A DNA stretch of 39,839 nucleotides from assembly GCA_900319865.1 (NCBI GenBank), contig ONQD01000026.1:1-39839 (forward strand), in the 5' to 3' direction. The notes beneath the pieces were generated by a model. The model was given only the letters and a program-made list of their open reading frames with translations, ran no database searches and was not told where the DNA came from. This stretch comes from an uncultured Bacteroidales bacterium. GTDB taxonomy: Bacteria; Bacteroidota; Bacteroidia; Bacteroidales; P3. This document shows positions 8,057 to 14,848 of the stretch, piece after piece. Within the stretch, counting starts at the first letter, position 1; every line of letters begins with the position of its first letter. The position numbers and the translations under genes were made by a program.

Positions 8057-8265
8057 TTAGTAACTTACTCTCTCATATATCAGTTTATTATCACGGGTGG
8101 CAGTTTCAGCGGCGTATGGGCGTAGTGAACCTTCCTCTATCAGGTCAACATTGCGACCAAGCAGTTTCTGCAAGTCCATCAGCATTCCGCAAAAAGCCAA
8201 GCTTTCAGTACGGGTTGCGTCTTGAAGTAGTCTGCTATAATCTGTGTCATCTCTTGCGTGCTCAT
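8057..8265 (-). pseudogene. MNT-type nucleotidyltransferase with its catalytic block deleted
   Basis: From an ATG at 8263-8265 the frame reads MSTQEMTQIIADYF, KTQPVLKAWLF and stops within a few codons. A second frame then supplies the family C-terminus: GMLMDLQKLLGRNVDLIEEG, then SLRPYAAETATRDNKLIYER, ending at 8057. In minimal nucleotidyltransferases the GS-x-RG and D-x-D catalytic motifs and about 30-35 residues lie between AWLF and this tail, and all of it is missing. A longer frame starting at 8299 is an artefact: its ATG sits inside the -7 promoter element (8297-8304). Intact family members AMPylate or otherwise modify a HepT partner in toxin-antitoxin pairs. No HepT gene is present. Confidence 0.75.
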
Positions 8266-8296
8266 AAGGCAAGTTTATTATGTTGTTTTCAATTTG

Positions 8297-8304
8297 CAAA
8301 GGTA
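8297..8304 (-). promoter_or_regulatory. -7 element upstream of the nucleotidyltransferase remnant
   Basis: TACCTTTG on the minus strand, followed by GC, implies a leader of about 25 nt to the ATG at 8265. No clear -33 TTG is present. Confidence 0.45.
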
Positions 8305-8456
8305 CACATTTTATTTGGATTAGCGAAATTATTTTTCAACCGCCATTCGGATGGGGCAGTTTTTGAACTGTAGCGCTGTAGCACATAATAAATACGTTGA
8401 TATGATGCGAGTCGGATAAACTTATCAACGGACAACGAATTAAAACAATCAAGCAA

Positions 8457-8831
8457 TCAATCTTCGTTTCTTTTCGTTATCCTGAAGGTGCAACGGTCAC
8501 TCCCTCGAAGAATTGTATTCTCAATCCGGACTTCAAAATGGCTGTCAGGTTCTAGCTGCGAGAGAATAAATAAAATGCTCTGTCGCGAACATTCGCATTG
8601 CTCTGGATTGCTTCTCAGTCCACTTTTTACCTTTGGGCACGAACACTCCAAATAACTCAACTCATATTCCTTCCCGGGTTCAATCACCCTACCCATATAG
8701 GAGGCGTTATTGTATGCTTCGGTATAGATTCTGTCAAAATCCCCATTATACTTGGCATATATTTGCTTATGCATCTGGAGGACATTGCCTTTAACGCACT
8801 CTATCGCTTCTTCTCTATAATCCATAGTCAT
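8457..8831 (-). CDS. Cysteine-motif protein resembling DUF6144 / ATC hydrolase-like proteins
   Basis: The 124-aa protein contains CSCPKVKSGL, then QCECSRQSILFIL and the terminal signature ILRGSDRCTFRI. Closely spaced Cys pairs followed by an ILRGG-x-x-C-x-F-x-I ending are typical of the DUF6144 and L-2-amino-thiazoline-4-carboxylate hydrolase-like proteins. The Cys may bind a metal or serve in catalysis. The substrate is unknown. I use the ATG at 8829-8831 because it overlaps the upstream GNAT stop as TAATG, a common coupled junction. An ATG eight codons upstream is also possible. It is the last gene of a three-gene operon, and is shorter at the N-terminus than most relatives. Confidence 0.6.
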   Translation of the reverse strand: MTMDYREEAIECVKGNVLQMHKQIYAKYNGDFDRIYTEAYNNASYMGRVIEPGKEYELSYLECSCPKVKSGLRSNPEQCECSRQSILFILSQLEPDSHFEVRIENTILRGSDRCTFRITKRNED

Positions 8832-9292
8832 TATCTGTTTGCCGATTTTATCCATGTCATTTTGATGTGGGGAATGCCGTCGAGCATAAAGGTATCGGAC
8901 GACTGCTTGAATCCTACGCTTTCATAGAACCCTTTTGCATATTCCTGTGCCTCGATATCGATGAGTGTTGCACCGAAATGCTCCACGGCTGCATCGATGG
9001 CATGAAGCATGATTTGTTTGCCGTAGCCCTTGCCCCGCTCGGTTGTGATGACTCTACCGATGGAAATCTCCTTCATGTGGGTTCCTGCAGGGCATACACG
9101 CGCCAAGGCGACAACCTTGTCTTCGACAGTCAGCCACAAGTGGATGGACTGCTGGTCGTCGCCGTCAAGGTCTTGATAGACGCAGTTCTGCTCGACCACA
9201 AAGACCTCGCTACGCACTCTCAACAGTTCGTAAAGCTCGTCGGTAGTCAGTTCGTGGAACGATTTCTTGTGCAATGTTACATCTTGTCTCAT
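8831..9292 (-). CDS. elaA: ElaA-type GNAT N-acetyltransferase
   Basis: The 153-aa protein matches the E. coli ElaA pattern closely: LRVRSEVFVVEQNCVYQDLD near residues 24-43, the acetyl-CoA loop ISIGRVITTERGKGYGKQIM near 76-95, and the ending FYESVGF with DGIPHIKM. GNAT enzymes transfer acetyl from acetyl-CoA to an amine, but the ElaA substrate is not known to me. The start overlaps the lipoprotein stop upstream by four bases (ATGA) and the stop overlaps the next start by one base, so three genes form a tight operon. Confidence 0.85.
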   Translation of the reverse strand: MRQDVTLHKKSFHELTTDELYELLRVRSEVFVVEQNCVYQDLDGDDQQSIHLWLTVEDKVVALARVCPAGTHMKEISIGRVITTERGKGYGKQIMLHAIDAAVEHFGATLIDIEAQEYAKGFYESVGFKQSSDTFMLDGIPHIKMTWIKSANR

Positions 9293-9642
9293 TTCTCCAA
9301 GTAGTCGAATAGATTTATCGTCCCTGCGTCGTTTTGGATATCAAGATTGGGGACATACTCCACCATTTTTGTAGAGCCGCTGGCTTTATCGACGTTGAAA
9401 TAGACCAGTGCGCCGGTATAACTGCGGAACACCACTTGATAGGCAGAGTCGGTCTCCTCGCCCATCTCGAGAGTCATGATGTCTGGGTTGTCTTCGGCTA
9501 TGCTCCAGTCGTACGCGCTGTAGCAATAGTTGCTGACTCCTTCGTATGCCATTTCTTTTGTTATGGTGTTCTTTGATGCGTTGGAACCGCAGGAACACAA
9601 AAACAAGACTGTTAATGCAAATAATAGAGCAATTTGTTTCAT
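9289..9642 (-). CDS. Small lipoprotein of unknown function
   Basis: The 117-aa protein has a type II signal peptide (MKQIALLFALTVLFLCSC, lipobox Cys near residue 18) and a soluble domain of about 95 residues with alternating hydrophobic strands (YSAYDWSIAEDNPDIMTLEM, then YQVVFRSYTGALVYFNVD). No catalytic motif is seen and I do not recognise the family. It is first in an operon with ElaA and the cysteine-motif protein. It is probably anchored in the envelope. Confidence 0.7.
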   Translation of the reverse strand: MKQIALLFALTVLFLCSCGSNASKNTITKEMAYEGVSNYCYSAYDWSIAEDNPDIMTLEMGEETDSAYQVVFRSYTGALVYFNVDKASGSTKMVEYVPNLDIQNDAGTINLFDYLEK

Positions 9643-9713
9643 AGATGATCTTAGAGTTAGTATTTATATCATGTTATAGATTCTTTCTGAAGAGGGCGAC
9701 CAGTTAGCAATAG

Positions 9714-10331
9714 TCATAGTGCCTTTATTGTCTTTTGTAGTTCATCAAGAAATTTGGCTGCATGCCCACCATCCATCTGAGCATGATGGAACTGGAAAGA
9801 CACAGGAAGCGTTGTTCTTAACATCCCTTTGCGATACTTTCCCCACATCACCATAGGATTACTGAACTGGTCCGTATATTGGTTGACGATACAATCGAGT
9901 TCGGTCTGTATCATTGCTGATGTGCCGATAACCATACATTCCTCATGGAATGAGCTCTTGCACTCATTGGCACTCTCTGCAGTCAGTTCCTGATAATCAT
10001 TGGCGAACTGCTGTAGGTCATCCGAATAGGGAATGTCGCAAGAGTTGATACCCCCTTTGCTATTATTCACGATGACATTGATGGCAAGTTTGTCGTATTG
10101 GAACAGCTTACCATGCTCAGGTAGAATATAAAACTCCTTGATACCTCTGGTGGCTGTGCCAATGCACCAGCACATTAACGTATTGAACTTGATGCCCATT
10201 CGCTTGCTGGTTCTGACAATGTGGCCCACATCAAGTGTCTTTACCAAAGTGACCATCGGCATGGGTGATGACATCCACAGACGGAATGCTTCAGCCCGGA
10301 TGCTGTCTTGGGGAGTTATCTCGGTTTTCAT
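9714..10331 (-). CDS. Chloramphenicol acetyltransferase-like acyltransferase
   Basis: The 205-aa protein has the CAT-fold active-site motif HHAQMDGGHAAKFLDELQ at 182 onward (HHxxxDG) and the core strand LPVSFQFHH. Length is near the usual 210-220 aa. CAT enzymes act as trimers, with the His taking a proton from an acceptor hydroxyl while acetyl-CoA is bound. Many chromosomal CAT-like proteins in Bacteroidales do not confer resistance, and nothing here (no mobility gene, no resistance neighbour) argues that this one does. It lies 13 bp downstream of csaA on the same strand, so the two are probably cotranscribed. Confidence 0.82.
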   Translation of the reverse strand: MKTEITPQDSIRAEAFRLWMSSPMPMVTLVKTLDVGHIVRTSKRMGIKFNTLMCWCIGTATRGIKEFYILPEHGKLFQYDKLAINVIVNNSKGGINSCDIPYSDDLQQFANDYQELTAESANECKSSFHEECMVIGTSAMIQTELDCIVNQYTDQFSNPMVMWGKYRKGMLRTTLPVSFQFHHAQMDGGHAAKFLDELQKTIKAL

Positions 10332-10344
10332 GCTTCGTCGGTTG

Positions 10345-10677
10345 TCAGAATATCCTGTCTCCGTTTTTCACCTGCATCGAAGGTTGTAGTAGCACTACGC
10401 CGCCTGTGCTTTCGCTGCCAAGGATGCGCACCTCGCTCTTCACCGAGCCGATGTGCATCGGCTTAAGGTTCACGCAGAACACCGCCTGCCGCCCAATGAG
10501 TTGTTCGGGATTATAGAGGTCAGTAATCTGTGCCGACGAGGTCTTGGTGCCGATTTCCTCGCCCAAGTCCACCGTGAGTTTGTAAGCCGGATGGCGGGCC
10601 TTTTTGTTGACATCCACCGCAACAATAGTGCCAATGCGCACATCCACTTTGTCGAAGTCTTCTACTGTTATCTCCAT
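10345..10677 (-). CDS. csaA: CsaA-like tRNA-binding domain protein
   Basis: The 110-aa protein is a stand-alone EMAP/tRNA-binding OB-fold: MEITVEDFDKVDVRIGTIVA, then ARHPAYKLTVDLGEEIG, SSAQITDLY, LIGRQAVFCVN and GGVVLL. These are the signature blocks of CsaA, a dimer that binds tRNA and has been linked to protein export as a chaperone. I choose the ATG at 10675-10677 because the family begins MEITVEDF. The frame is open further upstream into a duplicated 5' fragment of the TPR gene (10724-10946), which has become joined in frame but contains a stop codon. Expression may therefore depend on sequence carried in with that fragment. Confidence 0.85.
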   Translation of the reverse strand: MEITVEDFDKVDVRIGTIVAVDVNKKARHPAYKLTVDLGEEIGTKTSSAQITDLYNPEQLIGRQAVFCVNLKPMHIGSVKSEVRILGSESTGGVVLLQPSMQVKNGDRIF

Positions 10678-10723
10678 AACATTTTCTTTAATTAATTTTT
10701 TGTTGACGATTAAACTGCCCGTC

Positions 10724-10946
10724 GGTTGTCCCATATTGACGTAAAGTTCGCCTATGTTATTGTACGCCTCCGAGTTCTGCGGGTCTCGCTGAATTATCTT
10801 CTCGTATATGCCTATTGCCTGGGGCGGGGTTTCGGCCCGCTGGGCTTATTGATATAGCTCTTTAATATTCATATTTCGATAACGCAACATCGCAATGATT
10901 ATTGTGCCCGACTCCTTCAATAAAGAAGAGAATGCCCCCATCGGAT
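10724..10946 (-). pseudogene. Duplicated 5' fragment of the TPR gene
   Basis: This segment matches 5003-5226 at roughly 90% by eye: the first 45 or so codons of the TPR gene and about 75 bp upstream. The copy's ATG is at 10870-10872. Codon 9 is TAA where the intact gene has GAA, so it cannot be translated through. Similarity ends inside the gene at GQP and, at the other end, in the middle of the terminator hairpin found at 5207-5240. It lies directly upstream of, and in frame with, csaA. Confidence 0.88.
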
Positions 10947-10990
10947 TTACAATTCATACCTCCAGTGTCCATATCGGGCAGAATACGCTT

Positions 10991-11103
10991 CCGCCGCTGG
11001 CGGCAAGAATCATTCCGACCATTCATCCTTGCCGAAATAGTGCTCCCCCAGGCGGTCGGCTCGCCGCTCGGCCCAGAAGTCCTCGTGGCGATGACGCACT
11101 TGC
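10991..11103 (-). repeat. Left direct repeat: duplicated 3' end of the metalloprotease-like gene
   Basis: This is 113 bp matching 13681-13793 at 107 of 113 positions. On the minus strand it encodes the final 27 or so residues (RHRHEDFWAERRADRLGE, then HYFGKDEWSE) and the stop at 11010-11012, plus a short palindrome CCGCCGCTGGCGG. Upstream sequence diverges near 11115. The fragment has no start and is not a gene. Together with the intact gene it brackets the AraC-HXXEE block. Confidence 0.9.
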
Positions 11104-11149
11104 AGCCTCAGGTCTTTTGATAACCCTCCTCAGAGTGCACCGGAGTGTA

Positions 11150-11980
11150 TTACGCTTTTTTGCGGAACTGCAAGGGGGTTGTGCCGGTCTGTTGACGAAA
11201 GAAACGGATAAAGAATGAGGGAGTGGAGAAGCCTAGCGTTTCGGCAACCTCGGCCACTGGCATCTTTGTGTGGTGCAGCAGTACCTTGGCTTCACGCACC
11301 AAAGCACGGTCAATCCACTGCAAAGCTGTCATTCCGCTATGTCGTTTCACCATAGTGCTAACGTATCCCGCTGTAACACATAGGCGGTCGGCATAGTAGT
11401 CGATGGGATGTTTCACCCTTCCTTCTTGTGTGAGGAGTTGCAGAAAGCGATGCATAAAGGATTCTTTTTGTGCCGGGGCCGACACGTAACTGAGACTTTG
11501 CACATCGAGTATCAGGGAATCAAACAAGCGTGCCACAATGTCTGTAGGGGCATCCCCTCGTTTCGACTGTAGGGTGATTAGGTCAATATATTTCTCTATT
11601 CTCAATTGGGTACCCTCATCGCAACGAGCCATAAAGCATTCCTGCCGCCCTTCGCCCGTCGGCATTTGGGTAAACGTCACAAGACTGACAACACAATCAC
11701 ATCCCAACCTGTTGACAATGGCCAATGAACCGGGTATGGCTAACGCGATGTCGCCCGGCTCCAGGTGATATTCTTCCAAGTCAAGCTCCAAATCTATCGT
11801 TCCGCGGTGCACCATCAGGATTCGGCCTTCGGCGAGGCGGTAGGGTTGGCCTTCGAGAAAGAAGGAGAGGTTTTGCTGCATCGGTGCGTGGAAGTTGAAT
11901 CCGTAATCTCCGGCACGACGGAAGCCGTGGTGCGAGAGCTCAGTGGATATTTTCCCCGTGTCAAAGTTTCGTATTGCCAT
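11150..11980 (-). CDS. AraC family transcriptional regulator
   Basis: The 276-aa protein has an N-terminal cupin-like sensor (RILMVHRGTIDLELDLEEYH, then LEPGDIALAIPG, residues about 50-85) and a C-terminal double helix-turn-helix (about 175-276) with the AraC signature LVREAKVLLHHTKMPVAEVA, then LGFSTPSFFIRFFRQQTG and TPLQFRK. It is divergent from two HXXEE membrane-protein genes, with about 160 bp between starts, which suggests it controls them and perhaps itself. The ligand is unknown. It lies within the block bracketed by 113-bp direct repeats. Confidence 0.92.
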   Translation of the reverse strand: MAIRNFDTGKISTELSHHGFRRAGDYGFNFHAPMQQNLSFFLEGQPYRLAEGRILMVHRGTIDLELDLEEYHLEPGDIALAIPGSLAIVNRLGCDCVVSLVTFTQMPTGEGRQECFMARCDEGTQLRIEKYIDLITLQSKRGDAPTDIVARLFDSLILDVQSLSYVSAPAQKESFMHRFLQLLTQEGRVKHPIDYYADRLCVTAGYVSTMVKRHSGMTALQWIDRALVREAKVLLHHTKMPVAEVAETLGFSTPSFFIRFFRQQTGTTPLQFRKKA

Positions 11981-12094
11981 CTCGGTGCTTTTTTGTGCTA
12001 TTATAACGCTCTGTTTCTTCGTTTATTGTACCGTTAGTTAAGGATATGGATATTTTTGTCTTGTATTGTGGTATTTTATTTTACAGAATGACAG

Positions 12095-12102
12095 TAATTT
12101 TG
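12095..12102 (+). promoter_or_regulatory. -7 promoter element for the HXXEE genes
   Basis: TAATTTTG followed by C matches TAnnTTTG, 42 bp before the ATG at 12144. No TTG is at the ideal distance, which would suit a promoter needing an activator such as the divergent AraC protein. This excludes the earlier ATG at 12066. Confidence 0.5.
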
Positions 12103-12143
12103 CAGCCGAAAATCAAATCAGTTCAACAACGAAAAACGAGATT

Positions 12144-12815
12144 ATGAAGGTATTCAGATTTTATTGCAGGTACTGGTCAGCTATTGGAGGCTTAATTTTC
12201 GTACTGTTGGCTTTCTTTGTCGGCCTGATGCCGGACTTGGTTCCCGCAACACAGCGGCTGACGATCCTGCTTTTTATGGCGTTGCTCTTTCACCAGTTCG
12301 AGGAGTATGTGTTTCCCGGCGGTTTCCCTGCTGCTGCCAACCGCGCCCTCTTTGGTGAGAAAGATGACATTGCCCGTTATCCTCTGAACGAGCTGAGTGC
12401 AACGATTGTCAACACATTCCTTGCCTACACACTCTATATCATCGGCATTTTCTGCCACAACTGCTTATGGCTGGGCATATTCATTGCCTACTTCACGATG
12501 GCGCAGGTGCTGATGCATTGCTTGAAACTGAACATCTCGCTCAAGGCTTGGTATTCGCCGGGATGCCTTTCCTCTCTTTTTATTATGCTGCCGATGGGTG
12601 TGTATTATCTTTGGTATGTCGCCACCCATTTCACTGTGCCGCACTACTACTGGTGGGGCCCTATAGTGGCATTCCCCTTTGCGTCAGTTGTGATGATACT
12701 GCTCCCCATCCTGACCTGCCGCAGCCGTAATACAACCTTCGGCTTTGCACGGTATCAGGCAGAGGAGTTCGATGTCAAACACGGCATTGCCACACTTTGG
12801 CGCAAACAATCGTAA
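12144..12815 (+). CDS. HXXEE domain membrane protein
   Basis: The 223-aa protein has six or so hydrophobic segments and the family signature HQFEEYVFPGGFP near residues 50-62, placed at the end of the second hydrophobic segment. HXXEE proteins are bacterial membrane proteins of unknown function, in which the His and Glu residues might bind a metal. The start at 12144 (MKVFRFYCRYWSAIGG) follows the -7 element. The next gene begins 26 bp downstream and belongs to the same family, so this is a duplicated pair under one promoter, divergent from an AraC regulator. Confidence 0.8.
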   Translation: MKVFRFYCRYWSAIGGLIFVLLAFFVGLMPDLVPATQRLTILLFMALLFHQFEEYVFPGGFPAAANRALFGEKDDIARYPLNELSATIVNTFLAYTLYIIGIFCHNCLWLGIFIAYFTMAQVLMHCLKLNISLKAWYSPGCLSSLFIMLPMGVYYLWYVATHFTVPHYYWWGPIVAFPFASVVMILLPILTCRSRNTTFGFARYQAEEFDVKHGIATLWRKQS

Positions 12816-12841
12816 TGTGTAATCTATAACAAAGAAAAGAC

Positions 12842-13447
12842 ATGTGTAAATTCATCAAACATTATGCACTGGAGATTTATACAGTGCTAGCAATGCTCTT
12901 TATGGTAATCACCTCGATGATGGACGGGTTGTCCGTTGTTCAGCGATTCGTGGTGGTGTTCAATTTCCTCTTTATCCTGCACGAATGGGAAGAAGGTGCA
13001 TACCCTGGTGGCTTTATTGATTTGATTTCAAGCCTTATTGGAAAGAAACTGAACGACGATTTGCGCAGGGCAAGCAGAATACCCACAAGCATTCTGTTGA
13101 TATCGATAACCCTTGTGCCGTTCATATTCGACGATACCGCAATGTTCGCTGTTTCTATTGCCACTTTTGGCATTTTCGAAGGTTTGGTACACACTTTAGG
13201 CATCATGTTATTCCGATTAAAGAGAAAATATACCCCCGGAATGGCTACAGCATGGGTCGAGGCCGCTGTCGGTATTTCTCTCTTGTGGTATCTCGCCAGC
13301 AATCATCTTGCCTCTTGGTACGACTACGTATTGGGCATCATCATATTCTTTGCGGCTTTTGTCACCATGCAGAAGACACTTACCATGATGGTCGGAATAC
13401 GTTACAGAGACTTGCCCCGAATGCTGAAGAGTCACTTGAGAAATTGA
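12842..13447 (+). CDS. HXXEE domain membrane protein, second copy
   Basis: The 201-aa protein carries HEWEEGAYPGGF near residues 47-58 and several hydrophobic helices (LLISITLVPFIF, AVGISLLWYLA, YVLGIIIFFAAFVTMQ). It is distant from the first HXXEE protein outside the motif region, so the duplication is old or the two genes came together from different sources. It follows the first copy by 26 bp and is followed by a strong terminator at 13608-13631, giving a two-gene transcript. Function is not known. Confidence 0.78.
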   Translation: MCKFIKHYALEIYTVLAMLFMVITSMMDGLSVVQRFVVVFNFLFILHEWEEGAYPGGFIDLISSLIGKKLNDDLRRASRIPTSILLISITLVPFIFDDTAMFAVSIATFGIFEGLVHTLGIMLFRLKRKYTPGMATAWVEAAVGISLLWYLASNHLASWYDYVLGIIIFFAAFVTMQKTLTMMVGIRYRDLPRMLKSHLRN

Positions 13448-13469
13448 ACTTTATAACCATTTCCTTAAT

Positions 13470-13592
13470 TCAGATGCCCACCGCGAGCACAGCCTTCAAA
13501 TCCCGGTGGGCATCAAGTGTATGGCCGCAACGAGTCAACTTGGTTGATTCCGGCCTCAAACAACTACAGCGTAAAGCGATAATCCTCATAGT
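13470..13592 (-). other. Structured segment with a 40-codon frame, unexplained
   Basis: On the minus strand an ATG opens a 40-codon frame (MRIIALRCSCLRPESTKLTR, then CGHTLDAHRDLKAVLAVG). The DNA also forms a long stem: TGCCCACCG (13472-13480) pairs with CGGTGGGCA near 13502-13511. Sequence constraint could come from an RNA structure or a dispersed repeat and not from a protein. It sits between the HXXEE stop and the terminator. Confidence 0.3.
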
Positions 13593-13607
13593 GTAAAAAA
13601 AATGAGG

Positions 13608-13631
13608 CCGCGAGAATTCTCGCGGTTTTTT
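13608..13631 (+). terminator. Strong intrinsic terminator of the HXXEE operon
   Basis: An 18-bp perfect palindrome (CCGCGAGAATTCTCGCGG) followed by six T. It is preceded by a run of A, so it may work in both directions. Confidence 0.85.
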
Positions 13632-13680
13632 GTTTCGCTGTAGCACAATACAAAAAAGATGATTGTTGTCAATATCATAT

Positions 13681-13793
13681 CCGCCGCTGGCGGCAAGAAT
13701 CATTCCGGCCATTCATCCTTGCCGAAATAGCGCTCCCCCAGTCGGTCGGCTCGCCGCTCGGCCCAGAAGTCCTCATGGCGGTGACGCACTCGC
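13681..13793 (-). repeat. Right direct repeat: 3' end of the metalloprotease-like gene
   Basis: Intact counterpart of 10991-11103 (six mismatches in 113 bp). It covers the last codons, the stop and 19 bp beyond. The two copies are in the same orientation and enclose about 2.6 kb containing the AraC and HXXEE genes. Confidence 0.9.
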
Positions 13794-14422
13794 GGATTCA
13801 GCCCCAACGCCTGACTGACAAGGCTTCCCAGCCCCACTACGGGCAGATATAGCCAACCCCACCGCTGGCTGTCGACCGTGTGACCGTATTCGTGTCGATA
13901 GATATTGAACGGGCTGTGCCTTGCATATTTCTCAAAGTCGCCGCCCACTCTGTCGGGAATCCACATATTCACAAAGCACCCTATCGAAATTCCCACATAA
14001 TTATGCGCCTTACGGCTTCGGCCTGTGGCAAATACCACCCCGTCCAGAATGTCCACCCGCTCAACCTTCCCCAGCACATTGAGGCCCTGGGCCACCCAAT
14101 AGCCAACCTCCAGTTGCGGCAGCTCCCACGTAAAGCGGGTCAAGGCCTGCACCAATCCACGCATGGGTCGCGTGTCGAATCGGTAGCGCCCCGTCAGCAA
14201 GTCCCACCCCTTGACCGGATGGGTCAGCAGCCCCGCAAAGGTAACGATGAGCGTAATGCCTTTCATGCCGAAAAACAACCAGCCCACCACACTCAGCCAA
14301 TCCATCTGGGCATGAACCAACATCCAGCCCACATACCACATCACGCCGTCCAGCCACAGCCCAACAAACAGTATGTCCGGCTCGATATAGTCGTGTTTCA
14401 CATATTTCAAGTATTTCGACAT
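13700..14422 (-). CDS. Membrane protein with HEYGH metalloprotease-like motif
   Basis: The 240-aa protein has two or three hydrophobic segments near its start (ILFVGLWLDGVMWYVGWMLV, then GMKGITLIVTFAGLL) and, near the C-terminus, HEYGHTVDSQRWGWLYLP, a zinc-metalloprotease-like HExxH variant, followed by a hydrophobic segment and DFWAERRADRLGE, whose Glu could be a third zinc ligand. A catalytic role is inferred only. The start at 14420-14422 (MSKYLKYVKHDY) is preferred; 16 codons upstream are also open but rich in low-information residues. Its last 113 bp are duplicated at 10991-11103, and the fragment arrangement suggests it once lay directly before a TPR gene. Confidence 0.65.
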   Translation of the reverse strand: MSKYLKYVKHDYIEPDILFVGLWLDGVMWYVGWMLVHAQMDWLSVVGWLFFGMKGITLIVTFAGLLTHPVKGWDLLTGRYRFDTRPMRGLVQALTRFTWELPQLEVGYWVAQGLNVLGKVERVDILDGVVFATGRSRKAHNYVGISIGCFVNMWIPDRVGGDFEKYARHSPFNIYRHEYGHTVDSQRWGWLYLPVVGLGSLVSQALGLNPRVRHRHEDFWAERRADRLGERYFGKDEWPE

Positions 14423-14796
14423 TCCAACAACCCATAACGCCGCACCTCGCTTTTTATTGTCCACACACACCCGCCAACCCGATACAGCCGCAGAACACTA
14501 TAAGCCACAGCCCCATTCAGCAAACCACACCTCACCCCAACCCTATCCGACCGCAGTGCACAAAAGCGACAACCCCAATCCCCAGCCCACTCACCTACAG
14601 GGAAGGTTCGCTGTAGCTTCGAAGTAGGTTCGCTCCTACCCCGCCCGCCAAGAGAACAGTATTTTTCAAAGAAATAGTCGGCCACCTCCCCTATTGCGAC
14701 CTTTATCACGAATGCTTAAACCCAAATCAATCATCAAAAATATCAGATATCACAATGTATTTTAGACACACTCTCTTGTCGATTATCAAAAGATTA
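14423..14796. other. GC-rich intergenic stretch
   Basis: About 370 bp lie between two divergent genes. I see short repeats of AGGTTCGCT (near 14606 and 14627) and an open minus-strand frame of 100 codons (14407-14709). That frame overlaps the start of the metalloprotease-like gene and looks like chance sequence. The GNAT promoter is at the right end. Confidence 0.5.
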
Positions 14797-14826
14797 TTGT
14801 TATATCAAAAAAAACATGTATTTTTG
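14797..14826 (+). promoter_or_regulatory. Bacteroidetes-type promoter of the GNAT gene
   Basis: TTG (14797-14799) and TATTTTTG (14819-14826) spaced by 19 nt. The ATG used is at 14849, since the earlier ATG at 14816 lies inside the -7 element. Confidence 0.7.
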
Positions 14827-14848
14827 CATCCAAATTATTCTGCTACAC

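Noticed and set aside
8057-8299. 80-aa protein beginning at 8299
   Set aside because: Its first half is an out-of-frame reading of a nucleotidyltransferase N-terminus that reads well from 8265, and its ATG lies in the promoter -7 element.
9714-10331. Antibiotic-resistance chloramphenicol acetyltransferase
   Set aside because: The CAT motif is present, but the gene sits with csaA on the chromosome with no mobility context, and many CAT-like proteins act on other substrates.
11150-13680. Integrative element with its own integrase
   Set aside because: Only AraC and two HXXEE genes lie between the repeats. No integrase, transposase or relaxase is present.
14407-14709. 100-aa minus-strand frame
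   Set aside because: It overlaps the start of the metalloprotease-like gene in another frame and has no family-like pattern, promoter or conserved start.
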